NCBI RefSeq assembly: GCF_002303885.1
Contig: NZ_MRCM01000014.1
Span: 62,001-126,000 of the forward strand
Origin: Flavobacterium sp. ACN2
GTDB lineage: Bacteria > Bacteroidota > Bacteroidia > Flavobacteriales > Flavobacteriaceae
Reading direction: 5' to 3'
Length of the DNA: 64,000 nucleotides
Position numbers and translations under genes: made by a program. Below the pieces are notes generated by a model. It made no database searches, was not told where the DNA came from, and saw only the letters and a program-made list of their open reading frames with translations. The stretch's first letter is position 1; every line of letters starts with the position of its first letter. Below, in pieces: positions 7,514-16,595 of the stretch.

Positions 7514-9174
7514 TGTAATTTTCTTTTGACTTTTTTTAAATATTTTTCAATCTCTTCTTTTTGAGGAACTGTAGTGATTTCATGACTTAAAGCTTTTTCA
7601 AAATTAAGCTTTGCCTGAAGAAATTCCTTTTTTTGGTAAAAGTACAATCCTGCCTTATAATATACAACCCAATAATTAGGGTTTAACGCTTGATAATTCT
7701 GAAGAAACTCGGGAAAAACGTTTTTTTTCTTTTCTAAAATAGAATCTATTTTATGATCTTCAATTTTAAATTTTTTAAAACTCTGAAAAGCGGTGGTTTC
7801 CAAGAAAGGATCTTTGGCAATATTGAGATTTTCTTTTTGAAAAGATTTTGCTGCATTATGGTTTTCACCAAAAATCAGATTTAAATCATAACAGACAAAT
7901 TCACCCAATTGAAACGGATTTGCCGAAACCCAAACTAATTTTTCTTTTGGTTTAAAGATAATTCCGTGATGTGCCAACAGTTGGTTCAAGGCTTTTTCAT
8001 TTCCATAACCTAAAGAAATATTTTTTAAGCCTTCTTTGTCTCGAAGAATTTCAGAAGCAATCTCAGGATTTACTTTCGGATTTTCAGACAGCAATTCCTG
8101 CATTCTTTCATAACGGTATTCAGAATGGCTGTTGGCAATTTGTTCTAGATTTCGTTTATCGTTTGCAAAAGCGTCACCCTGAAAATGATTTGAACAAATT
8201 AATTGATCGCTGTTTGGAACATCATAAACATCCATTTTATTTGGCGAAACTTCAATTAAAATGGCTTTGTTATCATTGGCACTTCCAACCATAATCGATT
8301 CAGAAACAAAGACTTTTCTTTTTTTTGCAATAGCAATGGCTTCGTCCAGATTTTTCGCATGTTGCAAAATTTCGCGGGTCAAGATCGAAATCGGAGTTTT
8401 CGCACTAAGCGGAATTTTAGATTTGGAAGCATTTATGGTTACAGTCAATCCTTCATAATTCATTCCAGAAACCGCTCCGATCATTCCTGGCCAGGTTACC
8501 ATCATAAACGGATATCCTTCTTTTGGTTTGATAAAGGCCGCAATTTTATTTTCCGCGAAAGCGTCATTGACATAAAAATCAAAATTTCGCGCCAGAATTA
8601 AATTTCCATCTTCCGATTTTTCGTTCCAAGCCGCAAAAGAAGAACAGCCCACTAAAGCTAAATCTTGTAACGCGTGTCCAATATCATGAGCGGCATGTAA
8701 GTACAAACTGCGCTGATATTGCGGTGCGATATTATCAAAGTCATTCGAAGTATATTGCGAAACGCCATAAATTTCGGTTTGATATTCGTCAGGAACATTT
8801 AAGTATAATTTTCGATTATACCATTTTAAAAACTGACGAAGCATTTTCTGCTGGAATTTTGACGGAATTAAATCGGTTATTTTCGAGAAAAAAATACGCT
8901 GCTGTTTGTGCAAAAGAGAATCAGTCAGCGCGCCAGTCGAAAGCCCAATTTCTAGCGGATCTCCTTCTACGTATAATTCCCAAAGACCTTGTTTGTTTTT
9001 TAAAAGTGAATTTTTTCCAGAGAGAAAAATACTGTCTGATATTTTTTCAACAACAGGTTTTGTCGAATTAAAAGCAGTGATATCTGGTATATGTTTTTTT
9101 GATTTTGAAGTACCGCAGGAAGTCATCAAGCTTAAAAAACCGATAAGGAAGAAATAAAAAATTCGGCTTTTCAT
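7510..9174 (-). CDS. C45/AAT-like Ntn-hydrolase lipoprotein with C-terminal TPR-like region
   Basis: 554 residues. The N-terminus is a lipoprotein signal (IGFLSLMTSCGTSK, Cys20), so the protein should be anchored in a membrane facing the periplasm. The core resembles the acyl-CoA:6-aminopenicillanate acyltransferase/C45 family. A Gly-Cys site at Cys177 (LVGCSSFAAW) would be the self-cleavage point and nucleophile, followed by LILARNFDF with Arg196 and Asp199, and later MVTWPGMIGAVSGMNYEGL. The last 70 residues look like a TPR pair. Family members hydrolyse or transfer acyl groups on amides or esters. In a flexirubin cluster it is a candidate for forming or trimming the ester bond; this role is inference. 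Confidence 0.8.
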   Translation of the reverse strand: MKSRIFYFFLIGFLSLMTSCGTSKSKKHIPDITAFNSTKPVVEKISDSIFLSGKNSLLKNKQGLWELYVEGDPLEIGLSTGALTDSLLHKQQRIFFSKITDLIPSKFQQKMLRQFLKWYNRKLYLNVPDEYQTEIYGVSQYTSNDFDNIAPQYQRSLYLHAAHDIGHALQDLALVGCSSFAAWNEKSEDGNLILARNFDFYVNDAFAENKIAAFIKPKEGYPFMMVTWPGMIGAVSGMNYEGLTVTINASKSKIPLSAKTPISILTREILQHAKNLDEAIAIAKKRKVFVSESIMVGSANDNKAILIEVSPNKMDVYDVPNSDQLICSNHFQGDAFANDKRNLEQIANSHSEYRYERMQELLSENPKVNPEIASEILRDKEGLKNISLGYGNEKALNQLLAHHGIIFKPKEKLVWVSANPFQLGEFVCYDLNLIFGENHNAAKSFQKENLNIAKDPFLETTAFQSFKKFKIEDHKIDSILEKKKNVFPEFLQNYQALNPNYWVVYYKAGLYFYQKKEFLQAKLNFEKALSHEITTVPQKEEIEKYLKKVKRKLQ

Positions 9175-9181
9175 GATTCAA

Positions 9182-10699
9182 TTATTCAGATGCTTTTTTA
9201 ATTTTTCCCAGCAGATATTCTTTTCCTACAATTTCAGAACAGGTTATGACCGCTCCAACCGTAACTCCCAAGACACCGTGCATGTTAATACTTTGGCCTG
9301 TAAGATAAAGATTTTCTACCTTAGTTTTAGTCGGAATCATAGTTTTCATCGGATTATTTGAATCTTTAACATATCCGTACATATTTCCGCAATCTCCGCC
9401 AATATAATCGCGATAGGAAAGTGGAGTAGAAGTATGAACCGATTTAATACATTCGTTTATTCCAGGAAATTTTTTCTCGATTTCTTCTAAAAATTTAGCT
9501 GCTTTTTTGGTTTTGAATTCCTCATAACTTTCTCCTCGATCATTTTCTTCAAAAGTGGTGTTGAAAGTGTTTTCCCAAGCTTTGAGATCATCATATTTCA
9601 TGTACGTTAAAAACGTCATTCCGTCTGCCCATTCTTCGTCTTTTTTCGACGGATTCATAGATGCCATAAAAGTTTTGGGCCATGAATTTTCGTCGTAATC
9701 ATAAGCGGTCCAAACATCATCTGCACTTTTAAAATGGTAATAATTATGATTGATGTATTTGAAAGTTTTGGGTTTAAAAACGATATACAAACTGAAAGCA
9801 GAAAGTACACTTTCAAGATTTTGAATTCTATTGAAAAACGGTTTTCTAAAGTTTTCCTGACCCGCCATTTTCAAAGTCGTTTTAGGTTCTATATTAGAAA
9901 TAAAATACGTTCCCGAAACCTCAGTTCCGTCTTTCATTTGTACCGAATTTACCTTTTGATTTTCGACTTCGATTTTCGTGACTTCTTTATGTTTGAAAAA
10001 CTCTCCGCTATATTTTTTTAATTGTTTTAGCAATTGTTTAGTAATTTGGCTTCCACCATTTACACATCGCCACGAACTTTCGATATACGAGTTGACTACA
10101 AGCGCATGAACGTAAAAAGGCGATTTATCGGGAATTCCGGCATATAGAAAATTAGATCCTGCCAAGACGGCTTTTAGTTTTTCATTTTGAGTAAACGAAT
10201 CGATGGTTTCTTTCGCGTTAAGCGCTACAATTTCATCATCGTATTTTCCTTCCGATTCGAGATTGTAAAGCGGAAATGCTTTGCAGACCGTTTTTATTTT
10301 CTGGCAATATTGTTCGAGATTTTCTTTTTCTTCAGGAAAGTAAGTCGTCAGTTGCTGAATGAAATTTTCGAAACCTTGCGCATGCGGATATTCGGTTTGA
10401 TCGTCATCAAAAGAAATAATATCAAAACCATTTTCGTCTAGTTTTTTTAGATTCAAATGATCCATTATTCCAATATATTTGAAATATTGATGAAGATTCT
10501 GGCCTTCGCCCAAACCTCCGATGTAATGAATTCCCGTATCAAAAATGGTTTTATCTCTTACAAAAGTCTGAAGATTTCCACCATATTGATTGTTTTTTTC
10601 AAGTACACAAACGCTGTAGCCTTCTTTCGCCAGAATTACCGCAGAAACCAATCCGCCTAAACCGCTGCCAATTATGACTACATCGTACTGTTTTTTCAT
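9182..10699 (-). CDS. CrtI/phytoene-desaturase-like FAD oxidoreductase
   Basis: 505 residues. The N-terminal dinucleotide fold VIIGSGLGGLVSAVILAKEG, followed by VLEKNNQYGGN, places it in the phytoene desaturase/carotenoid isomerase/retinol saturase group. The C-terminal LYLTGQSINMHGVLGVTVGA is the second FAD-contact block. It overlaps the MMPL-PlsC gene by 4 bp. No carotenoid genes are nearby, so a polyene or resorcinol substrate is more likely: desaturation, isomerisation or aromatisation of a pathway intermediate. The reaction is not determined by sequence. Confidence 0.85.
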   Translation of the reverse strand: MKKQYDVVIIGSGLGGLVSAVILAKEGYSVCVLEKNNQYGGNLQTFVRDKTIFDTGIHYIGGLGEGQNLHQYFKYIGIMDHLNLKKLDENGFDIISFDDDQTEYPHAQGFENFIQQLTTYFPEEKENLEQYCQKIKTVCKAFPLYNLESEGKYDDEIVALNAKETIDSFTQNEKLKAVLAGSNFLYAGIPDKSPFYVHALVVNSYIESSWRCVNGGSQITKQLLKQLKKYSGEFFKHKEVTKIEVENQKVNSVQMKDGTEVSGTYFISNIEPKTTLKMAGQENFRKPFFNRIQNLESVLSAFSLYIVFKPKTFKYINHNYYHFKSADDVWTAYDYDENSWPKTFMASMNPSKKDEEWADGMTFLTYMKYDDLKAWENTFNTTFEENDRGESYEEFKTKKAAKFLEEIEKKFPGINECIKSVHTSTPLSYRDYIGGDCGNMYGYVKDSNNPMKTMIPTKTKVENLYLTGQSINMHGVLGVTVGAVITCSEIVGKEYLLGKIKKASE

Positions 10700-13600
10700 T
10701 CTTTTTTCTTTAAAACTAGCAAAGCATTTTCTTCAGAAACAATTTCAAAATTCTCAAATTGATTTTTCAAACGAGAACAATTGATTAAAATTATAAATGC
10801 AACATTCGAAATTACTTTTTCGATTTCAACGTTATAACTTTCATCAGAAATTAAAAGTACATCCAAATGATTTTCAAGTGCCGATTCAAGTTTGTCGAGA
10901 TAAACTATTTTTCTCTTTGTAACGATATAATTCGTTTTGGCCACCAGCAATTTTTCTTCATCATTTATAAAAGAAACTATTTTTCGCTGTGGTTCTTGCA
11001 AAGCGAGCAAAACATCCAATTGCCCGTAATCATTTTCTAAATGCAGGATTTTTGCTTTTGGCGCAATGTGTTTGTTTAAATTATAATAAACTTCCAGATT
11101 CTGTTTCAAATCTTTTTTCACGCTATTTCCAACCTCGATTTCTTTATAGTCGTAACTGTTGATTAGCATTGTTTTGAAATAATCCGGACCTTCAAGTTCT
11201 TGTCTTATTTTGCGATATTCTGCTTTAAAGAAAGTACTTATTTGTTTAGTTCTTTCGGTATAATTAGTTCCAAAAGAAAGATCATCTGGAGCAATTCTTT
11301 CTAAAATAGTAACCGTCAATTTTCCGTGGTGAATGACAAAATCGCCTTTCGGAATCAACTCTGAAGCACCATGAATAACAACCGGAATAATGTCAATTTT
11401 AAATTCTTCGGCAAGGAAAAAAGCACCTTTGTGGAATCGTTTCACGACATTATTTTCTGATCGAGTTCCTTCTGGAAAAACCATTAAAGAATAACCTTGT
11501 TCTACTTTTTTGCGTAAATGTTCAACACCGCCTTCCAAACCTTCAGAAACGGGATAAAAACCTGCTTTTCTCACAACACCACCAAAAATAGGAGAGTTGT
11601 AAACCCAATCGCTCACTAAGAAAATGATTTTCGGGCTTAGCATTCCGATTGCTAGAATATCTAGAAATGAAGAATGATTGGCAATAATTACGGCTGGTTT
11701 CTCAAAAGTTTCATTGAAATTATTAACGACTTTTTTGCGAATAAACGGATTTGAATACAATACCGATTTCATGAATTTTGAAATCACATATCGGAAAGCT
11801 TTCATTTTTGATTTTTTGCTGAAAGGCAAAATCGGCATAATAGTAAAACTGAAAACCGACATTACAATTCCGCCCAAACCATAATACGCAAAAGAAATTA
11901 CACCATGAACGAAAGTTCGCAATTGAAAAGGCGGATTTCCTTTTTTCGGGCGATTTGATAAAAACAGTTTGAATAAAATCGGATAGAAGATAAACGTTAT
12001 AATCAGTGCTGCAAAAACCCCGATTAATGAAACCAGTGAAATGGAAGTAAGCGCAGGATGTTTGGCAAAAATCATCGCACCGATTCCTAAAATTGTCGTG
12101 ATTACAGCCAAGATGATAGAGGTTCTGTAAATAGCAATCTCGTTAACTCCATTAGTATATTCTTTTTGCAAGGCACTGGTCATGAAAATACTAAAATCGA
12201 CTCCGTGACCAAAAATCAAAGTGCAGACAATCATACTGAAAATATTCATTTGAATGCCAAAAAGCCCCATAATTCCTGCCGTTACAATTCCCGTCAAAAT
12301 AATTGGAATACAGCTTATGATTACTAATTCGATTCTTCGGAAAAAGAAAAATAGAATCAGGATTACAGCAACAAAAGAATAATTTACAAGTGAATTAAAA
12401 TCGGTTTTTAAAGTGCTGAAAAACGTTTCGTTCATCTGCTGACGATCGATTGCAATCACGTTTGCCTTTGCGGAAGCCGATTTTACAAAAACATCACGCT
12501 GTTCTGGCGTTACTTTTACTAAAGTTGAAACCGTGTAAAAACCATTTTTCTCGGTTATGAATTCTTGTAGTTGAAGTGCTTTTATTTTTAAAAATTCAGC
12601 TGCAGAAACTGGTTTGAAGTCAGAATCTAAATGATCAAAAAATAAATTATAAGTTGAAGGTTTAAAACCAAGTTTAGCGCCTTCAGCAATTAATTCAGAT
12701 TTTATAAATTGTTTTTTCTGCGAAGTCCAAAACGAATTCCATTTCTTAATTTTTTCGATTTGAGCTTGTTGCGAAAGTACAATTCCACCAACAGAGCTGA
12801 AATTTAAAATTTTATTCTGATTTTTTGCTGCAGATAAATCATCAAAAAGTTTACTATTATGCTGTAAAGCTTCTTCCATCGTTTTTCCATACGAAGCAAC
12901 ATAAATCGTTTTGGAAGTTAAACTCGTGCTTTCTTCCAACTGTTTTTCGGCGGCTTTAATTTCTTTCGGAATAAAATTCAGCTGCGATAAATCGTTGTTG
13001 AAACCTACATCATTATAAGTAAAACAGCAGATAATGGTAATGATAACACAAAGCCCGATTAAGATTTTATTGTTGTGAAAAGAAAAATGCGCCATTTTAT
13101 CGATCACATTCTTTTTATGATCTGCCGGATTTTCTTTTGGTTTATATAAATGAGGAATAATCAAAAGAGAGAAAATAGCTGAAGCCATAACAATAACAGC
13201 AGCGAAAATTCCGAGATCGTTTAACGCATCCGATTTTACAAAAAGCAGACATAAAAACGCAACGGCAGTTGTAGAACTACTCATGATGACAGGCATCGTA
13301 ATGTCTTTATACAACGTCTTTACATCGCTGTTGTGTTTGTAATGCGTAAGAATGTGAATGGAATAATCAATCGTAATTCCTAATAATATAGAACCAATTC
13401 CTAATGAAATTGCTGAGATTTGTTCTCTGACGAAATATAAAAACGCAACCGCAAACAAACCTCCAAATACTGTCGGCAAAAATATAATTAACGGAATTAA
13501 GACTTTTCTATAAAATAAAATCAGAATTAGCATTAAAGTAAACATCGCAATTGACGTGGTTAAAATAATATCTCCTTTAATCTGATTGGCATTGGCAACG

Positions 13601-14373
13601 GCAATTAAAGCAGAACCAAAATAACTGATAGATGTTTTTCCTTTGAATTGTGTATTCAGATTTTCCTGAATCGATTTCAATTTTTCAGCAAAAATGGTAT
13701 TCTTTTCTGTTTCGCTTGACGGAATATTGGAGGTGATAAAAAGCAATAATTTCTTTTTATCTTTTGTCATTACAAAACCATTTTCGAGTGTAAAATCGTC
13801 GCCAATATTTAATTGCTGTAATTTTTTTAAAGCGATAAAAGAAATCCCAAACGGATCTTGAAGAATAAAATCTTTAGTTATAAATCCAGATGGAGAAATA
13901 ATTGATTTGTAATTTCCTTGAACGGTTGCCGCAATACTATCTTTTTGGAGTTTCTTTTCAATAGATGCATAATCATTATCATCTAGAAAAAGAGGCAAAT
14001 TATTGTAAACAAAATCTACAGTTTCCTGAATGTTTTCTTCGTCAATTTTTCCTTGAATTCCGGTTATGTATGGTTTGCAGGATTTAGAAACGCTGTCTGA
14101 AAATACAGTTGCCATTTCTTTTAAATCCTCGGCAGAACCATTTTTATCCAAGCTAAAAATTACGGTTGTTTTATCCGCAAAATTTAATTGTTTTAAGACT
14201 TTGGCAGTAACATCGGTTTTGTCGTTGGTTGGGATAAGTTTGGTTATATCTTCTTCAAACTTTAGTCTTGAAGCAAAAAATCCAAAAATCAAAAGCATCA
14301 GAACAGCCAATAAAACCGAAAGAGATTTTCTTCGGTTTACAAATAAATGAATGGCATAGAAGTATTGATGCAT
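10696..14373 (-). CDS. MMPL/RND-type exporter fused to PlsC-like acyltransferase and a Rossmann-like tail
   Basis: 1225 residues in three parts. Residues 1-860 are an MMPL exporter: a helix at 15-35, a periplasmic domain, a five-helix bundle near 265-410, a second periplasmic domain and a second bundle near 660-850. Residues about 880-1075 are a PlsC/LPLAT acyltransferase with NHSSFLDIL (HX4D, near 899-907) and FPEGTRSE (near 965). The last 140 residues look like a degenerate SAM-methyltransferase fold (KILHLENDYGQLDVL), with no intact glycine loop. MMPL proteins move lipids to the periplasm, so the fusion suggests acylation coupled to export of the pigment or its precursor. It overlaps the next gene downstream by 4 bp. 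The C-terminal assignment is tentative. Confidence 0.88.
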   Translation of the reverse strand: MHQYFYAIHLFVNRRKSLSVLLAVLMLLIFGFFASRLKFEEDITKLIPTNDKTDVTAKVLKQLNFADKTTVIFSLDKNGSAEDLKEMATVFSDSVSKSCKPYITGIQGKIDEENIQETVDFVYNNLPLFLDDNDYASIEKKLQKDSIAATVQGNYKSIISPSGFITKDFILQDPFGISFIALKKLQQLNIGDDFTLENGFVMTKDKKKLLLFITSNIPSSETEKNTIFAEKLKSIQENLNTQFKGKTSISYFGSALIAVANANQIKGDIILTTSIAMFTLMLILILFYRKVLIPLIIFLPTVFGGLFAVAFLYFVREQISAISLGIGSILLGITIDYSIHILTHYKHNSDVKTLYKDITMPVIMSSSTTAVAFLCLLFVKSDALNDLGIFAAVIVMASAIFSLLIIPHLYKPKENPADHKKNVIDKMAHFSFHNNKILIGLCVIITIICCFTYNDVGFNNDLSQLNFIPKEIKAAEKQLEESTSLTSKTIYVASYGKTMEEALQHNSKLFDDLSAAKNQNKILNFSSVGGIVLSQQAQIEKIKKWNSFWTSQKKQFIKSELIAEGAKLGFKPSTYNLFFDHLDSDFKPVSAAEFLKIKALQLQEFITEKNGFYTVSTLVKVTPEQRDVFVKSASAKANVIAIDRQQMNETFFSTLKTDFNSLVNYSFVAVILILFFFFRRIELVIISCIPIILTGIVTAGIMGLFGIQMNIFSMIVCTLIFGHGVDFSIFMTSALQKEYTNGVNEIAIYRTSIILAVITTILGIGAMIFAKHPALTSISLVSLIGVFAALIITFIFYPILFKLFLSNRPKKGNPPFQLRTFVHGVISFAYYGLGGIVMSVFSFTIMPILPFSKKSKMKAFRYVISKFMKSVLYSNPFIRKKVVNNFNETFEKPAVIIANHSSFLDILAIGMLSPKIIFLVSDWVYNSPIFGGVVRKAGFYPVSEGLEGGVEHLRKKVEQGYSLMVFPEGTRSENNVVKRFHKGAFFLAEEFKIDIIPVVIHGASELIPKGDFVIHHGKLTVTILERIAPDDLSFGTNYTERTKQISTFFKAEYRKIRQELEGPDYFKTMLINSYDYKEIEVGNSVKKDLKQNLEVYYNLNKHIAPKAKILHLENDYGQLDVLLALQEPQRKIVSFINDEEKLLVAKTNYIVTKRKIVYLDKLESALENHLDVLLISDESYNVEIEKVISNVAFIILINCSRLKNQFENFEIVSEENALLVLKKKE

Positions 14374-14416
14374 GGTAATTTTATTTTTTTTCCGCCACGA
14401 ATAAAAAGATTAACTT

Positions 14417-14493
14417 TAGTTTGTCACCCTGAGCGAAGTCGAAGGGCGTTCCAATTGGACGTGGGCTTCGACTTCGCTCAGCCTGACAAACTA
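14417..14493. repeat. REP-like palindromic element, copy 1
   Basis: Arms 14417-14444 and 14466-14493 pair over 28 bp with a two-base mismatch (CC opposite GG). The loop contains the palindrome TCCAATTGGA. A near-identical copy is at 46714-46778. Larger outer arms (GCCACGAAT near 14394 and AATCTGTGGC near 14519) suggest the element sits inside a bigger inverted repeat. Translating it gives a typical spurious peptide with AFQLDVGFDFAQPD. Confidence 0.8.
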
Positions 14494-14538
14494 GATGTAA
14501 AAATCATTTTAATCCTTTTAATCTGTGGCAAACTTAAC

Positions 14539-15714
14539 TTAAATATTCGGTTTGTTTTTAGAACTAAAAGCCGTTAAAAGCAAATAACTTATGAGACCAA
14601 CTGATAGTGCTGAAACGGTTGCTAAAATAAGACTTCCTACGATATATTGCGTAGCATTTTTTTGAATATCATCGAGCGTAATCGAGCTATCCAAAACCAG
14701 TGGCGCATCGCTGGACACAAAAACACTCCCCACTTGTAGCGAAGCAAAAATAATAAACGGAATAAAAGGCGGAAAACTTACATTTGAAGTAAGATAAGCA
14801 ATGACTTTGTTGAGTCGGAACAAGGCCGCAAAAGTGAAAAGCAATATAGTCTGAAATCCCCAAAAAGGCGAAAGTCCGATAAAAATACCTAAAGCAATGG
14901 CGGCCGATTTTTTAAAATTAGAATCGTTGCTTTCTAAAATATCTTCTAGAAAGAATTTTTTAAAACCTTTTTTTTTAGCTCTTCTAAAAAAATCTCTCGG
15001 TTTTATGTACAGCAAAGCATTGGTAACCAAAACCGTATTCAAAATACTGATTCGGGTAAAATCTTGAAACGGACGGAAATGCGAAACTCTTTCTGCAGGA
15101 TCGTATAAAACCTGAATCGGAATATTTTTTACTGTAATTCCTTTCCACGCTGCTCGCACGATAACTTCGATTTCAAATTCAAATTTATTGGTATAAAAAC
15201 GTTTTGGCAGTAATCGAAGCGGATACAATCTAAAGCCAGATTGTGTGTCGTCTAGTCTAATTCCTGTTTCAAACTTGAACCAAAAATTAGAAAACTTGTT
15301 GCCAAAACTGCTTTTCTTCGGAACATTTTCCTGTGTCATATTTCGGCTTCCAATCAAGAGAGCGTTTGGCTCATCTGGAATTGCTTCCAAGAAAACAGGA
15401 ATATCTGCTGCAAAATGCTGTCCGTCAGAATCGATTGTTATGGCATATTCAAAATTCAATTCAAGCGCTTTTCTAAATCCGTTTCTTAGCGCTCGTCCCT
15501 TTCCTAAATTTTGAGGATGGTGAATTTGAGTAAGCTGTGAATATGATTTTAGAATTTCGCTCGTAGAATCAGTTGAGCCGTCATTGACAATAATGACATT
15601 TGTGGTGAAATCTAAAATAGAATCCAATACTTTTTTCAGCGTTTTCTGATTATTGTACGTAGGCACAATAACGCAAAAGTTGGTCGAACTAAGTAATTCT
15701 TGCTGTGATTTCAT
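14539..15714 (-). CDS. Family 2 glycosyltransferase fused to DUF2062
   Basis: 391 residues. Residues 10-240 are a GT-A glycosyltransferase of the DPM/DPG-synthase type: CVIVPTYNNQKTL, IVNDGSTDST and the metal/nucleotide motif ITIDSDGQH. After a basic linker, residues about 265-385 form DUF2062, a membrane domain with GIFIGLSPFWGFQTILL and two to three more helices. The same fusion occurs widely in aryl polyene and flexirubin clusters, where it may glycosylate a lipid carrier or the pigment anchor. It is 15 bp from the next gene upstream. The sugar and acceptor are unknown. Confidence 0.87.
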   Translation of the reverse strand: MKSQQELLSSTNFCVIVPTYNNQKTLKKVLDSILDFTTNVIIVNDGSTDSTSEILKSYSQLTQIHHPQNLGKGRALRNGFRKALELNFEYAITIDSDGQHFAADIPVFLEAIPDEPNALLIGSRNMTQENVPKKSSFGNKFSNFWFKFETGIRLDDTQSGFRLYPLRLLPKRFYTNKFEFEIEVIVRAAWKGITVKNIPIQVLYDPAERVSHFRPFQDFTRISILNTVLVTNALLYIKPRDFFRRAKKKGFKKFFLEDILESNDSNFKKSAAIALGIFIGLSPFWGFQTILLFTFAALFRLNKVIAYLTSNVSFPPFIPFIIFASLQVGSVFVSSDAPLVLDSSITLDDIQKNATQYIVGSLILATVSALSVGLISYLLLTAFSSKNKPNI

Positions 15715-15729
15715 GAGGTGTTATTGAGC

Positions 15730-16215
15730 TTACTTTACAAATTGCTTCTCTTTTTCGGAGAAACTTTTAGATTGTAAAACAAAGTCTTTAAGATAATCTT
15801 TCAAAGCCGCACCTTGTGATGCATAATACGTGGTTATGAATTTTTTATCTTCTTTAATGTTTTTCTTGTAGCCTGTAATTCCAGGAACATCTTCCTGAAC
15901 ACTAAGTCTAATCATTCGCATTTCGATATTGCTTGGGTCGCTTTTTATGGTGGCTTCAAGCAATTTTGCGCCTTCTTTAAAACGTTCCATTTTCTGGCTT
16001 AATTTCTTTTCAAATTTAGATTCCAATAAAATAGAAGCCGCTTTATAAGCCACTAAAATTTTATCATCATTGCTTGAAACACCTGCAAGTTTGGCTACAA
16101 ACTCTTTGGCGTTGGTTTCTGATTTTGCCACATCAGAATACATTTTGCGGATCGAAGCCAAATCTGGCGTTCCAGCAAAACCTACCCATAAAAATAAGGT
16201 CAGTAATAGTTTCAT
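15730..16215 (-). CDS. Exported protein of unknown function
   Basis: 161 residues. The first 14-16 form a signal peptide (MKLLLTLFLWVGFAGTP). The rest is predicted mostly helical, with many Lys and Glu, and no cysteine or known catalytic motif. It starts 3 bp after the stop of the dehydratase-like gene, so it belongs to the same operon. I do not recognise a family; proteins in this position of flexirubin clusters are usually left as hypothetical. A periplasmic partner of the exporter or LolA-like carrier is possible from context only. Confidence 0.7.
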   Translation of the reverse strand: MKLLLTLFLWVGFAGTPDLASIRKMYSDVAKSETNAKEFVAKLAGVSSNDDKILVAYKAASILLESKFEKKLSQKMERFKEGAKLLEATIKSDPSNIEMRMIRLSVQEDVPGITGYKKNIKEDKKFITTYYASQGAALKDYLKDFVLQSKSFSEKEKQFVK

Positions 16216-16218
16216 AAT

Positions 16219-16590
16219 TTATATTTTTTTGTACACATTGCTCAATTTAAGAGCAGTTGTGTCGTTAAAGTAAGTCGTGTTTTTTACTTTTACCAAACCG
16301 TCTTCAGTTGTTGTAACATCCAATTCCAATCGCAATTCTGGAGTAACCTCTGGATTAATCAGCGCCATGAATTTTACATTTGCCAAAGACTGGATCATCA
16401 GCGAACTTTTGGTAATAGATTCTGTAAGTTCTTTGATAATCTGAATCATACAAACACCAGGCATAATTGGATTTCCAGGAAAATGCCCTTTAAAAACCTC
16501 ATGTTTTTCGTTGACTAAAATTGTAATCGTATATTTTGAATCAGATATTTTTTCTTCTGATAGTATTTTATAAAAATCTTGTAAAATCAT
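16219..16590 (-). CDS. FabZ-like hotdog dehydratase
   Basis: 123 residues with the hotdog motif FKGHFPGNPIMPGVCMIQII (near residues 33-52): the His-Phe-Pro-Gly turn and Pro-Gly-Val start of the central helix seen in 3-hydroxyacyl-ACP dehydratases. The length is short for FabZ (about 140-150). An acidic residue of the central helix is present as Glu in KELTES, slightly shifted. It is one of three hotdog proteins in the cluster, and expected to act on acyl-ACP intermediates of the polyene or resorcinol chains. Thioesterase-like activity cannot be excluded. Confidence 0.78.
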   Translation of the reverse strand: MILQDFYKILSEEKISDSKYTITILVNEKHEVFKGHFPGNPIMPGVCMIQIIKELTESITKSSLMIQSLANVKFMALINPEVTPELRLELDVTTTEDGLVKVKNTTYFNDTTALKLSNVYKKI

Positions 16591-16595
16591 ATTTT

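Noticed and set aside
7971..9157. Series of plus-strand ORFs of 65-115 codons opposite the C45-like gene
   Set aside because: They overlap a gene with a clear lipoprotein signal and catalytic motifs and have no start signals or recognisable folds.
9182..10699. Carotenoid desaturase role for the CrtI-like gene
   Set aside because: No phytoene synthase, lycopene cyclase or other carotenoid gene is in the window; cluster context favours another substrate.
14347..14577. Plus-strand ORF of 76 codons containing AFQLDVGFDFAQPD
   Set aside because: It is a translation of the REP-like repeat; a similar peptide arises from the copy at 46714-46778 in the ORF at 46506-46817.
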